A stretch of 64,000 bases of DNA from Mycobacterium palustre (lineage in GTDB: Bacteria > Actinomycetota > Actinomycetes > Mycobacteriales > Mycobacteriaceae): contig NZ_LQPJ01000156.1 in the NCBI RefSeq assembly GCF_002101785.1, forward strand, positions 1 to 64,000, written 5' to 3'. The notes under the pieces were generated by a model. That model was not told the DNA's origin. It did no database searches and saw nothing but the letters and a program-made list of their open reading frames with translations. Positions 10,463 through 18,942 of the stretch are shown here, in pieces (the stretch's first letter is position 1; each line of letters starts with the position of its first letter). The position numbers and the translations under genes are program-made.

Positions 10463-11365
10463 TCACCGAAGGACCGACGCCGCGCGCATGTCGGCGGCCA
10501 GCGCGTCGACCTGCTCCGGGGTGGCGGGCACCTGCGGCAACCGGGGATCGCCGACGTCGACGCCCTGCAGGCGCAGCCCGGCCTTCGACATGGTGACCCC
10601 GCCGAGGCGGGCCATCGCGTTGCACAGCGGGGCGAGGCCGACGTTGATCTTGCGCGCGGTGGCGACATCACCGGAACCGAAGGCGGACAACAACTCTCGC
10701 AGTTGACCCGCAGCGACGTGAGAGATCACGCTGATGAAGCCGGTGGCGCCCATCGCCAGCCAGGGCAGGTTCAGCGCGTCGTCGCCCGAGTAGTACGCCA
10801 GACCGGTCTCGGCCATGATCTGCCCGCCGCTGTGCAGGTCGGCCTTGGCGTCCTTGATCCCGACGATGTTCGGGTGCGCGGCCAGTTTTCGGATGGTGTC
10901 GGGTTCGATGGGTATCACCGAGCGCGGTGGGATGTCGTAGAGCAGCATCGGCAGGTCGGTGGCGTCGGCGACGGCCGTGAAATGCGCGATCAGCCCGGCC
11001 TGCGGCGGCTTGGAGTAGTACGGCGTGACCACCAGCAGCCCGTGGGCGCCCTCGGCCGCACACGCCTTGGCCAGCCGCACGCTGTGCGCGGTGTCGTAGG
11101 TGCCGGCCCCGGCGATGATGCGGGCCCGGTCGCCCACCGCCTCGAGCACGGCGCGCAGCAGCTCGAGCTTCTCGTCGTCGGTGGTGGTCGGCGACTCGCC
11201 GGTGGTCCCGGAGACCACCAGGCCGTCGCAGCCCGCGTCGACCAGGTGGTTCGCCAGTTGCGCCGCGGCGACGGTGTTAAGGGAGCCATCTGCGCCGAAC
11301 GGTGTCACCATCGCGGTCAGCAGGGTGCCCAGCCGTGTGGGGGCGTCGAATCCGACGGTGCTCAC
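10463..11365 (-). CDS. dapA: 4-hydroxy-tetrahydrodipicolinate synthase
   Basis: 300 residues from GTG 11365, the usual family length. A (beta/alpha)8 aldolase: the Schiff-base Lys171 lies in NIVGIKDAK and Tyr143 in PMLLYDIPP; the TTGESPT loop for pyruvate is at 54-60. It condenses pyruvate with aspartate semialdehyde to start the diaminopimelate/lysine branch that feeds peptidoglycan. dapB, the next enzyme, is in the same window at 31800. It sits in a thyX-dapA-rnj row on one strand. Confidence 0.96.
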   Translation of the reverse strand: MSTVGFDAPTRLGTLLTAMVTPFGADGSLNTVAAAQLANHLVDAGCDGLVVSGTTGESPTTTDDEKLELLRAVLEAVGDRARIIAGAGTYDTAHSVRLAKACAAEGAHGLLVVTPYYSKPPQAGLIAHFTAVADATDLPMLLYDIPPRSVIPIEPDTIRKLAAHPNIVGIKDAKADLHSGGQIMAETGLAYYSGDDALNLPWLAMGATGFISVISHVAAGQLRELLSAFGSGDVATARKINVGLAPLCNAMARLGGVTMSKAGLRLQGVDVGDPRLPQVPATPEQVDALAADMRAASVLR

Positions 11366-11417
11366 GGTGTTCAGGTTACCTGGCGGTACCAAACGGCTCT
11401 GTTACTGCGGCGAGCGT

Positions 11418-11439
11418 GCGTGTCTGCACGACGACACGC
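11418..11439. terminator. Hairpin between thyX and dapA
   Basis: GCGTGTC (11418-11424) and GACACGC (11433-11439) are perfect complements with an 8-base loop, located 43 bases after the thyX stop and 52 bases before dapA. There is no T-run on either side. It could attenuate thyX read-through or be part of a longer repeat; function is uncertain. Confidence 0.35.
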
Positions 11440-11481
11440 CGCATAGCCCGTACATCTGCGCACCCTCGCGACTAATTGGCC

Positions 11482-12234
11482 TCAGGCCTCCGTCGCTAAC
11501 GGGCTGGTCGCGACCTCGGTGCCGTCGGCCAGCGTGGAGATCTCGAAGTCGGCGAACACCGCGGGCGCCACGGCGGCCAGCTGGCGCAGGCACTCGATGG
11601 CCAGCCGCCGGATTTCCACGTCGGCGTGCTCGCTGGCCCGCATGGCGACGAAGTGCCGCCAGGCGCGGTAGTTCCCGGTCACGACGATGCGCGTCTCGGT
11701 GGCGTTGGGCAGCACGGCCCGGGCGGCCTGGCGCGCCTGCTTGCGCCGCAGGATCGCGCTCGGTTCGTCGGCGAACTTGGCCTCCAGCCGGGCCAGCAGC
11801 TCGGCGTAGGTGGCGCGGCTGGCGTCGGCGGCGTCGGTGAGGATCTGCCGCAGCTCGGGGTCGTCGTCCATGCCCGGCGGGACGACGACCTGCGAGTCGC
11901 CCTCGGGCACGTAGCGCTGGGACAGCTGCGAGTAGGAGAAATGCCGGTGCCGGATCAGCTCGTGGGTGCACGACCGCGAGATGCCGGTGATGTAGAACGA
12001 CACGCTCGCGTGCTCGAGCACCGAAAAGTGCCCGACGTCGATGATGTGCTTGATGTAGCCGGCGTTGGTCGCGGTCTTGGGATTCGGCTTCGACCAGCTC
12101 TGATAGCAGGCCCGCCCGGCGAATTCGACCAGCGCGGGCCCGCCGTCGGCGTCGGTCGTCCACGGCACGTCCGGCGGCGCCAAGAAGTCGGTCTTGGCGA
12201 TCAGTTGCACGCGCAGCGGCGCCGTCTTGGCCAC
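11482..12234 (-). CDS. thyX: Flavin-dependent thymidylate synthase ThyX (Rv2754c homologue)
   Basis: 250 residues from GTG 12234, matching the Mtb length; a second GTG at 12243 is rejected because a -10 box lies only 7 bases before 12234. The signature RHRx7S is at Arg95-Ser105 (RHRHFSYSQLS). ThyX forms dTMP from dUMP with methylene-tetrahydrofolate and reduced FAD, releasing tetrahydrofolate, so unlike ThyA it does not depend on DfrA recycling. Both synthases occur in this window 6 kb apart, as in Mtb. Confidence 0.96.
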   Translation of the reverse strand: MAKTAPLRVQLIAKTDFLAPPDVPWTTDADGGPALVEFAGRACYQSWSKPNPKTATNAGYIKHIIDVGHFSVLEHASVSFYITGISRSCTHELIRHRHFSYSQLSQRYVPEGDSQVVVPPGMDDDPELRQILTDAADASRATYAELLARLEAKFADEPSAILRRKQARQAARAVLPNATETRIVVTGNYRAWRHFVAMRASEHADVEIRRLAIECLRQLAAVAPAVFADFEISTLADGTEVATSPLATEA

Positions 12235-12241
12235 GGCGATC

Positions 12242-12247
12242 ACCCTA
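12242..12247 (-). promoter_or_regulatory. -10 box for leaderless thyX
   Basis: TAGGGT on the minus strand with 7 bases to GTG 12234; no Shine-Dalgarno. It fixes the 250-residue ThyX start. Confidence 0.55.
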
Positions 12248-12334
12248 TAGCCGCGCGTGTGCGCCGGTGGCTTCGAGCCTGCCCCGGCGCGGGTGCGAGG
12301 GGCCCGATCGGGCGCGCTGGGCGCAGCCTCGGCG

Positions 12335-13396
12335 TCAGGGGACGTCCGCGATGCGGACCTTTCCCGAGACCAGCGGCGGCAACAGCGCGTCGCGCAGGGC
12401 GGCCAGCCGCGCGGATTCTTCGCGGCGGGCGTGGCACATCGCTCCCAGGCCGGTGAGGGTCCGCGCCGCCGCGGGCGGCAGGCGCCGCACGTCGCGGACC
12501 CGGAGCTCGAGCAGCTCGCGCGGCCGGACCCGCTGGTGGCTTCGCGACGTCCCGGCCACCCGGCTGCGCAGCGTGTCGGTGACCTCTGGTTGGCGCAGCG
12601 CCGACCACAACGCCGAGGTATCGACTCCCGTCGGGGTCAGCACCACGAACTCCGTGCTGGCCACCGCCATGCGCGGCGGCAGCGATACCACGTTCCAGAT
12701 GCGCGGGATCCGGGGGTTCAGCTTCGCGAACAGCACGCACGGCCCCGGCAACGCGAACTTGGCGCTCTTCACCGACCCGGCGGCCTCGAGGCGGGGCGCG
12801 GCGCCGTCGTCGAACGCGGGCAGGCTGAAGTGGGCGACGACGTCGTCGAACGCGCGCGGATGCAGCGACGCCGCCGACCGGCCGGCCAGCTCCGCCAGCG
12901 GCGCGTAGTCGCAGACCGTCCCGGCGATGGCGACCATCAACCCCTCGGCGGCCGCGACCACGCGGTCGTTAGCCGCCATCTTGTCGTCGAGCGCGCCGAG
13001 CAACTCGGCGATCCGGCGGCGGTCACCGGCCCCGGCCGGGCGCACCGAAACCGCCCGCAGTGTCGCCTGATTCAGCAGCGGCTGCCCCGACCCGGTCCGG
13101 TGGCCGGCGAGCCCGCAGGCGTGCAGCGCGTAGTACCAGTACCGCGTCTCGCGGGGATCCTTGGCCCGGCAGACCACGGCGTTGTCGGTGACCCAGGCGT
13201 CCGAATCGCAATATCGCACGCTGCCGCAATACGATCCGACGCGGCCGAGCACGATCAGCGGGCCGCTCGCATTGGGTTGCGCCGCATGGCCGATCACCCC
13301 GTTGGCGCCATAGACGCGAACGGCCCCGCCCGCCACCCGCGCCGGCAGGCCGCCGCCGTTGGCGAAGTCGAGAAACTCGCCGAGGGTGGCCGTCAC
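12335..13396 (-). CDS. hsdS: Type I restriction-modification specificity subunit HsdS
   Basis: 353 residues from GTG 13396, whose GTGA overlaps the hsdM stop. Two target-recognition domains can be followed: the first starts LGEFLDFANGGGLP and ends in a conserved helix RRIAELLGALDDKMAANDRV; the second starts YAPLAELAGR and ends TGLGAMCHARREESARLAAL. HsdS sets the bipartite DNA sequence that HsdM methylates. Mtb has hsdM and hsdS separated by two vapBC modules; here they are contiguous and no vapBC remains. No hsdR is present in the window, so it is likely an orphan methylation unit. Confidence 0.88.
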   Translation of the reverse strand: MTATLGEFLDFANGGGLPARVAGGAVRVYGANGVIGHAAQPNASGPLIVLGRVGSYCGSVRYCDSDAWVTDNAVVCRAKDPRETRYWYYALHACGLAGHRTGSGQPLLNQATLRAVSVRPAGAGDRRRIAELLGALDDKMAANDRVVAAAEGLMVAIAGTVCDYAPLAELAGRSAASLHPRAFDDVVAHFSLPAFDDGAAPRLEAAGSVKSAKFALPGPCVLFAKLNPRIPRIWNVVSLPPRMAVASTEFVVLTPTGVDTSALWSALRQPEVTDTLRSRVAGTSRSHQRVRPRELLELRVRDVRRLPPAAARTLTGLGAMCHARREESARLAALRDALLPPLVSGKVRIADVP

Positions 13397-14772
13397 CGCA
13401 GCCGCCGCAGCTGGTCGCGCACCAACCCGTCCAGTCGCGCCGATTCGTCGAGCGCCGCCAGCAGGTCGCCGGTCAGCCGGGCGATCTTGTCGCCGATCGG
13501 CTCCCCGTCGTCCTCGGCGACCGGCGGGCCCACATACCGCCCCGGCGTGAGCGTGTAGCCCGCGGCGCGGATCTCGCCCAGCGACACCGACCTGCAGAAT
13601 CCCGGAACATCTTGATAGCTGAGGCCTTTCGCGGCCGCCGACGCCGACCCGCACCACGCGTGGTAGGCGTCGCCGATGCGGACCACCTCCGCGTCGCTCA
13701 GCGCGCGCTCGGATCGATCCACCAGGTGGCCGAACCCGCGGGCGTCGACGAACAGCACCTGCCCGGCCCGCTCACCCTTGTCGGCGGCAAAGAACCACAG
13801 GCACACGGGAATCGGCGTGCTGCGAAACAGCTGTCCCGGCAGCGCCACCATGCACGACACCAGGTCGGCGTCGACGATCCGCGCCCGGATCGCTCCTTCC
13901 CCACCGCTGTTCGACGACATCGACCCGTTGGCCATCACCACGCCGGCCTTGCCGCCCGGGGCCAGCTTGGCCAGGATGTGTTGGATCCAGGCGAAATTCG
14001 CGTTGCCGGCGGGCGGAACGCCGAAGCGCCAGCGCGAGTCTTCTTCGTCGCGGGCCCAGTCCTTGACGTTGAACGGCGGGTTGGCCATCACGTAGTCCAT
14101 CTGGACGCCGGCGTGGTGGTCGTGGGCGAACGTGTCGCCCCACCGCGGGCCCAGGTGCGCGTCGTCGATGCCGTGGACCGCCAGGTTCATCTTGGCCATC
14201 CGCCAGGTCTGCTCGACGCTTTCCTGGCCGTAGATCGCCACCTTCGCGGGGTCGCCGTCGTGCTCGCCGACGAATTGCTCGGTCCGCACGAACATTCCGC
14301 CCGAACCGCAGCATGGGTCGTAGACCCGCCCGCCGGACGGTTCGAGCACCTCGACGATCACCCGCACGACGCTGGGCGGGGTGAAGAATTCGCCGCCGCG
14401 CCGCCCCTCGGCACGGGCGAAGTTGCCCAGGAAGTACTCGTACACCTCGCCCATCAAATCCCGCGCGCGCCCAGCGCCCGGCCCGCCGAACGGCGCGCCG
14501 TCGAGCAGTCGCACGACATCGCCCAGCCGGCGCGGGTCGAGGTTTTCGTACACCCGCGGCAGCCCCGCGGCCCCCACCGCGTCGTCGAGCAGCCGCCCGA
14601 TCCCCGGCGATTCGGCGTTGCGCGCCAACGATTTCCACTGCGCGTCCGAGACGTGCTTGAGGAACAGCAAGCCGAGGACGGCGTCTTTGTACTGGCCGGC
14701 CGGAAGCGAGCCGCGCAGCTTGGTGGCCGCCTGCCAGAGCGTGTCCTTGAGGTCTTTGTCCGCCGTCCGCAT
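13393..14772 (-). CDS. hsdM: Type I DNA adenine methyltransferase HsdM (Rv2756c-like)
   Basis: 459 residues from ATG 14772. An N-terminal HsdM domain (KLRGSLPAGQYKDAVLGLLF) precedes the catalytic domain with motif I VYDPCCGSGGMFV and motif IV MANPPFNVKDW (NPPF, N6-adenine class). The length is shorter than my recollection of Mtb HsdM (540) but both essential motifs are intact. The start overlaps the stop of the upstream glycosylase gene (TGATG) and the end overlaps hsdS, so the three form one tight operon. In Mtb this enzyme has an epigenetic, non-restriction role. Confidence 0.9.
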   Translation of the reverse strand: MRTADKDLKDTLWQAATKLRGSLPAGQYKDAVLGLLFLKHVSDAQWKSLARNAESPGIGRLLDDAVGAAGLPRVYENLDPRRLGDVVRLLDGAPFGGPGAGRARDLMGEVYEYFLGNFARAEGRRGGEFFTPPSVVRVIVEVLEPSGGRVYDPCCGSGGMFVRTEQFVGEHDGDPAKVAIYGQESVEQTWRMAKMNLAVHGIDDAHLGPRWGDTFAHDHHAGVQMDYVMANPPFNVKDWARDEEDSRWRFGVPPAGNANFAWIQHILAKLAPGGKAGVVMANGSMSSNSGGEGAIRARIVDADLVSCMVALPGQLFRSTPIPVCLWFFAADKGERAGQVLFVDARGFGHLVDRSERALSDAEVVRIGDAYHAWCGSASAAAKGLSYQDVPGFCRSVSLGEIRAAGYTLTPGRYVGPPVAEDDGEPIGDKIARLTGDLLAALDESARLDGLVRDQLRRLR

Positions 14773-15986
14773 CAGCCGACCGCCCGCAGGTCTGCTGCCA
14801 GATCGCCGCGGTCGGCGACGCTGAAGCCGCCCAGCCCCAGCCACGACGCCATGGACTCCAGCTCGCCGGCCAGGGTGGCTGCCACCGCGGCCCGCGGCGT
14901 GTCGGGCTCGCCGAAGGCGCCCAGCACCTTTAGCGAGTTGGCGGCCCGGTCGGCCTTGAGGTCGACGCGGGCCACCAGCCGGCCGTCCATCAGCAGCGGC
15001 CACACGTAGTAGCCGTACCGGCGCTTGGCCGCCGGGGTGTAGATCTCGATGCGGTAGTGGAAGCCGAACAGCCGCTCCACCCGGGGCCGGAAGAAGATCA
15101 GCGGGTCGAACGGGCACAGCAGGGCCGTGCCGCGGTCCCGGCGCGGCAATGCCCGGCCGGGTCGCAGGTACGCCGGCGCCGGCCACCCGTCGACGGCGAC
15201 GCGCTCGATCTCCCCGGCGGCCAGCAGCGCGGCGATGGCCGGCCTGACCTGCTGGGCCGACAGCCGGAAGTAGTCGCGGAGGTCGGCCTCGGTGCCCACG
15301 CCCAGCGCGGTGACGGCCCGCAGCGTGAGCTCCCGGATGGCCTCGTCGTCGTCGACCTCGCGGGCCAGCACGCCGGCCGGCAGCACCCGCTCCACCAGGT
15401 CGTAGTGGCGGGCGAAGCCGACGCGGGTGGCGGTGGTCAGCGCGCCGGAGGCAAACAGCGCCTCGGCCACCCACTTGGTGTCGCTGCGGCTCCACCACCT
15501 GCCCCTCCTGCGCCGGGGCTCGGCCGCCAGGTGCGCCTCGATCTGCCCGGCGGTGCTGGGCCCCAGCTCGGCGACCGCGGCGAGGATGGCCTCGGCGAGT
15601 TGCGGGTTGGCCTTGACGATGTGGGTGCCCCACCGGCCGTTGCGATACTGGCGCATCCGCCAGCGCAGCAGCGGCCAGTCGTCGACGGCCATCAGCGCGG
15701 CCTCGTGCGCCCAGTACTCGGTCAGCAGCCGCGCCGAGCGCGGCCCCCACGCGGCGCGGTCCAGCACGTCGCGGTCGTAGGGACCCAACCGGCTGAACAC
15801 CGGCGCGTAGTGGGCCCGCACCACCACCGAGACCGAATCCAGCTGCAGCACCTGGATTCTCGAGATCAGCCGTTTCAGGTGGGCGCGGGTGACCGGGCCG
15901 CGCGGCCGTGGCTCGCTAAACCCTTGTGCCGCAACGGCTAAGCGCCGAGCCTGGGCGGCGGTCAGCGCGGGATTCCCGATCGGCAC
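14772..15986 (-). CDS. YcaQ/AlkX-type winged-helix DNA glycosylase (HTH_42 family)
   Basis: 404 residues from GTG 15986. The protein has the three winged-helix layout of the YcaQ/AlkZ family; the catalytic motif here is Gln48-Leu49-Asp50 in IQVLQLDSVSV, the QxD form of the AlkX/YcaQ subgroup that unhooks interstrand crosslinks, rather than the QxQ form of AlkZ. Further landmarks are YWAHEAALM, WGTHIVKAN, CPFDPLIFFRPRVERLF and GYYVWPLLMDGRLVARVDLK. One-base overlap with hsdM suggests co-expression of DNA repair and DNA methylation. The substrate lesion is inferred from family knowledge only. Confidence 0.82.
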   Translation of the reverse strand: MPIGNPALTAAQARRLAVAAQGFSEPRPRGPVTRAHLKRLISRIQVLQLDSVSVVVRAHYAPVFSRLGPYDRDVLDRAAWGPRSARLLTEYWAHEAALMAVDDWPLLRWRMRQYRNGRWGTHIVKANPQLAEAILAAVAELGPSTAGQIEAHLAAEPRRRRGRWWSRSDTKWVAEALFASGALTTATRVGFARHYDLVERVLPAGVLAREVDDDEAIRELTLRAVTALGVGTEADLRDYFRLSAQQVRPAIAALLAAGEIERVAVDGWPAPAYLRPGRALPRRDRGTALLCPFDPLIFFRPRVERLFGFHYRIEIYTPAAKRRYGYYVWPLLMDGRLVARVDLKADRAANSLKVLGAFGEPDTPRAAVAATLAGELESMASWLGLGGFSVADRGDLAADLRAVG

Positions 15987-16012
15987 GGCGCCGAGAATAC
16001 CGCCCGGTGGGC

Positions 16013-16714
16013 TCAGCCCGTGCTGACTCTCTCGTCCAGCGGCACCAAAACGCTCGGCTCCGGCGAACTCTTCTGATCCTGGTACGCCGAGGCGAGGGCC
16101 TCCGGAACGCTCTTCAGGTCGCGGTACACCTCCGCCAGCTGCTCCAAGATCTTGATCCGCTGGGCGATGGCCTCGTCGGCGGCCCGCTGCGCCTGGTCGC
16201 GGTAGTGATCGGCCTCGCGGCGGGCCTCCCGCCACGCCTCGTCGATCGCCCGCTCGGCCTCCGCCCGCATGCCGGCCAGCTCGTCGTCGATGGCCTTCTT
16301 GCGCTCCTCGTACTCCGCTTCCAGGGATTTTCGCTGCGCTGCCATGTCCGCCAACTGCTCCTCGTGGCGTCGGCGGGAGTCCTCGGCCTCGGCCTCGGCC
16401 GCCGCGATCAGCGCGTCCGCCTCGGCCCGCGCCTCGGCCTGCATCTGGGCGACCTCGTCGACCGCGCGCCGCAGCATGTTGGCCATCCGCAGCTGCACCG
16501 CGTGCGGCGACGGCGAGGTGTCGGTGAGGACGGCGACCTCCTTGCGCAGCGCGGCCGCCTCGTCACCGACCTGGGTCAGTCGCGCCTCGAGGCTCTTGAC
16601 GTCGTCGAGCAACAACCGCTGCTTGGCGGTCAGCGCCTCGATGTGCGCGTCGACCGCGGCCGGATCGTAGCCCCTTAACACGCGAGGGAATGTCTTTGCG
16701 GGTTCGGTTATCAC
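16013..16714 (-). CDS. DivIVA-domain coiled-coil protein
   Basis: 233 residues from GTG 16714, preceded by an excellent AGGAGGGGG ribosome binding site. Residues 10-30 (PRVLRGYDPAAVDAHIEALT) match the DivIVA N-terminal signature RGYDxxxVDxxI; the rest is a long coiled coil rich in Ala, Glu and Arg (about 30-215). Proteins of this shape organise cell poles, septa or cell-wall enzymes in actinobacteria (Wag31, SepIVA). The precise partner is unknown. It lies between the glycosylase operon and dfrA, on the same strand. Confidence 0.72.
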   Translation of the reverse strand: MITEPAKTFPRVLRGYDPAAVDAHIEALTAKQRLLLDDVKSLEARLTQVGDEAAALRKEVAVLTDTSPSPHAVQLRMANMLRRAVDEVAQMQAEARAEADALIAAAEAEAEDSRRRHEEQLADMAAQRKSLEAEYEERKKAIDDELAGMRAEAERAIDEAWREARREADHYRDQAQRAADEAIAQRIKILEQLAEVYRDLKSVPEALASAYQDQKSSPEPSVLVPLDERVSTG

Positions 16715-16797
16715 TGGGAATCCCCCTCCTGAAAACGCCTGTAAACCTTCGACCGACCCCGAGTACCGAGTATGTCAGCTCGGGGCGCCGGCGCCGA

Positions 16798-17292
16798 TCA
16801 GAGCGTCGACGGCCGCGAGTACGTGTGGAAGCGATACCGCAGCCCGGTGCGGCTCGCCTGCCACTTTCCCGTCACGCCCACCCAGGCCTCGTCGAGCACC
16901 GGGGCCAGCGCGTCGCCGTCGTCGCGCGGGAGGTCGATCTCGACCTCGGTGACCTCGCAGCGCGTGGCCAACGGCAGCGCGAGCAGGTAGATCTGCGCGC
17001 CCCCGATCACCCACGCCTCGGGCTCGGTCAGGGCCTCCTCGAGCGAACCGAGCACCTCCGCCCCCTCGGCGACGTAGCCGGCGTTGCGGGACAGCACGAC
17101 GTTCCTGCGGCCCGGCAGCGGCCGGACCCCGGCCGGCAGCGACTCCCAGGTCAGCCGGCCCATCACGACGGTGTGGCCCATCGTGATCTCTTTAAAGCGC
17201 GCGAGGTCCTCGGGGACCCGCCACGGGATGTCGCCGCCGCGACCGATCACGCCGGAGCTCGACTGAGCCCACACCAGGCCCAGCCGCGTCAT
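16798..17292 (-). CDS. dfrA: Dihydrofolate reductase
   Basis: 164 residues from ATG 17292, which overlaps the thyA stop by 4 bases (ATGA). The DHFR fold is clear: GLVWAQSSSGVIGRGGDIPW with the catalytic acidic Asp after GG, then TMGHTVVMGRLTWESLP for NADPH and TWVIGG-type loop AWVIGGAQIY. It regenerates tetrahydrofolate from the dihydrofolate released by ThyA, explaining the coupling. Mtb DfrA is 159 residues. This is the target of trimethoprim-like antifolates. Confidence 0.96.
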   Translation of the reverse strand: MTRLGLVWAQSSSGVIGRGGDIPWRVPEDLARFKEITMGHTVVMGRLTWESLPAGVRPLPGRRNVVLSRNAGYVAEGAEVLGSLEEALTEPEAWVIGGAQIYLLALPLATRCEVTEVEIDLPRDDGDALAPVLDEAWVGVTGKWQASRTGLRYRFHTYSRPSTL

Positions 17293-18101
17293 ACAGCGAC
17301 GGGCGCTTTGATCGCCGGATGCGGGTCGTAATTCTTTACGACGACATCCTCATAGGTGTAGTCGAAGATCGAATCTCTTTGAGCCAAAACAAGTTCCGGG
17401 TAAGGCCGGGGGTCGCGGCCGAGCTGGGTGCGGACCTGTTCGACGTGGTTGTCGTAGATGTGGCAGTCCCCGCCGGTCCAGACGAACTCGCCGACGCCAA
17501 GACCGGCCTGCGCGGCCATCATGTGGGTGAGCAGCGCGTAGCTGGCGATGTTGAACGGCACCCCGAGGAACAGGTCGGCGCTGCGCTGATACAGCTGGCA
17601 GCTCAGCCGGCCGTCGGCCACGTAGAACTGGAAGAACGCGTGACACGGCGGCAGCGCCATCCGCGGGATGTCGCCCACGTTCCACGCCGACACGATGATG
17701 CGCCGCGAGTCCGGGTCGGTCCGCAGCAAATCGAGTGCGGCGCTGATCTGGTCGACGTGCTCGCCCGTCGGCGTCGGCCAGGAGCGCCACTGCACGCCGT
17801 AGATGGGCCCGAGATCGCCCGTGTCGCTTGCCCATTCGTCCCAGATGGTGACGCCGTGCTCGTGCAGCCAGGCGACGTTGGAGTCGCCGCGCAAAAACCA
17901 CAGCAACTCGTAGACCACCGATTTGAAATGCACCTTCTTGGTGGTCAGCAGCGGGAAGCCCGCCGACAGGTCGTAGCGCAGCTGCTGGCCGAACAGGCTG
18001 CGGGTACCGGTGCCGGTGCGGTCGGACTTGGCCGCGCCCCGCTCGAGCACCGCGCGCAGCAGGTCCTCGTAGGGCGTGGGAATCGGCGCTGCGATCGGCA
18101 C
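17289..18101 (-). CDS. thyA: Thymidylate synthase ThyA
   Basis: 270 residues from GTG 18101. Classical ThyA motifs: active-site Cys in MALPPCHAFFQFYV, RSADLFLGVPFNIASYA, DCHIYDNH, and the terminal APVAV. Converts dUMP to dTMP using methylene-tetrahydrofolate as both carbon donor and reductant. The translationally coupled dfrA reduces the dihydrofolate product. The N-terminus is a few residues longer than in Mtb (263), with GTG the only good start in range. Confidence 0.96.
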   Translation of the reverse strand: MPIAAPIPTPYEDLLRAVLERGAAKSDRTGTGTRSLFGQQLRYDLSAGFPLLTTKKVHFKSVVYELLWFLRGDSNVAWLHEHGVTIWDEWASDTGDLGPIYGVQWRSWPTPTGEHVDQISAALDLLRTDPDSRRIIVSAWNVGDIPRMALPPCHAFFQFYVADGRLSCQLYQRSADLFLGVPFNIASYALLTHMMAAQAGLGVGEFVWTGGDCHIYDNHVEQVRTQLGRDPRPYPELVLAQRDSIFDYTYEDVVVKNYDPHPAIKAPVAV

Positions 18102-18201
18102 GCGGCCAGCTTACGCGCGGCGATCGCAAGCGCGGCGAAGCCGGGCGCGGCGGGTCGCCGCCCGAAAATTCGCGGCGGCGGGCCAGGAGTACAACGGTGC
18201 C

Positions 18202-18942
18202 ATGCCCAAAACCATCGACAGCGTCGCCACCCCCGACGGTTCGTGCCCCGTCCGCCTGTTCACCCCGGATGGTCAGGGCCCTTGGCCCGGCGTGATCATG
18301 TTCCCCGACGCCGGCGGGGTGCGCGACACGTTCGACCAGATGGCCGCCGAGCTGGCCGGATATGGCTATGCGGTGCTGCTTCCCGACGTGTACTACCGCA
18401 GCGGCGACTGGGCCCCGTTCGACATGGCCACCGTGTTCAGCGATCAAAAGGAACGCCAGCGGCTGTATTCGATGATCGGCAGCCTGACACCGGACAAGGT
18501 CGGCGGGGACGCGCGCGCGTTGCTCGAGTACCTGGCCGGGCGTCCGGAGGTGTCCGGGGAGCGCTTCGGCGTGTGCGGCTACTGCATGGGCGGACGCATG
18601 TCGCTGACGGTGGCCGGCCTGGTTCCGGAGCGCGTCGGCGCCGTCGCCTCCTTCCACGGCGGTGGCCTGGTCACCGACGGCGACGACAGCCCGCACCTGC
18701 TGGCCGATCGGATGACCGCCACCGTGTACGTGGGGGGCGCCGAAAACGACCCGTCCTTCACGGCCGATCACGCCGAGCAGCTCGACAAGGCGCTGACGGC
18801 GGCCGGCGTGACGCACACGATCGAGTGGTATTCGGCCGGCCACGGGTTCGCGGTCCCCGACAACGGCCCCTACGACCCGGCCGCCGCGGAGCGCCACTGG
18901 GCGGCCATGGCGGAGGTTTTCGGTTCGGCGCTACCGCGCTGA
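18202..18942 (+). CDS. Dienelactone hydrolase family protein (Rv2765 homologue)
   Basis: 246 residues from ATG 18202 with an AGGAG site 13 bases ahead. Alpha/beta-hydrolase with the DLH nucleophile Cys in FGVCGYCMGGRM, an acid residue in VGGAENDPSF and the His in SAGHGFAVPD. The family hydrolyses dienelactones or other cyclic esters; the physiological substrate in mycobacteria is not established. Divergent from thyA with a 100-base gap; its stop overlaps the end of the convergent glycosyltransferase by 12 bases. Confidence 0.88.
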   Translation: MPKTIDSVATPDGSCPVRLFTPDGQGPWPGVIMFPDAGGVRDTFDQMAAELAGYGYAVLLPDVYYRSGDWAPFDMATVFSDQKERQRLYSMIGSLTPDKVGGDARALLEYLAGRPEVSGERFGVCGYCMGGRMSLTVAGLVPERVGAVASFHGGGLVTDGDDSPHLLADRMTATVYVGGAENDPSFTADHAEQLDKALTAAGVTHTIEWYSAGHGFAVPDNGPYDPAAAERHWAAMAEVFGSALPR

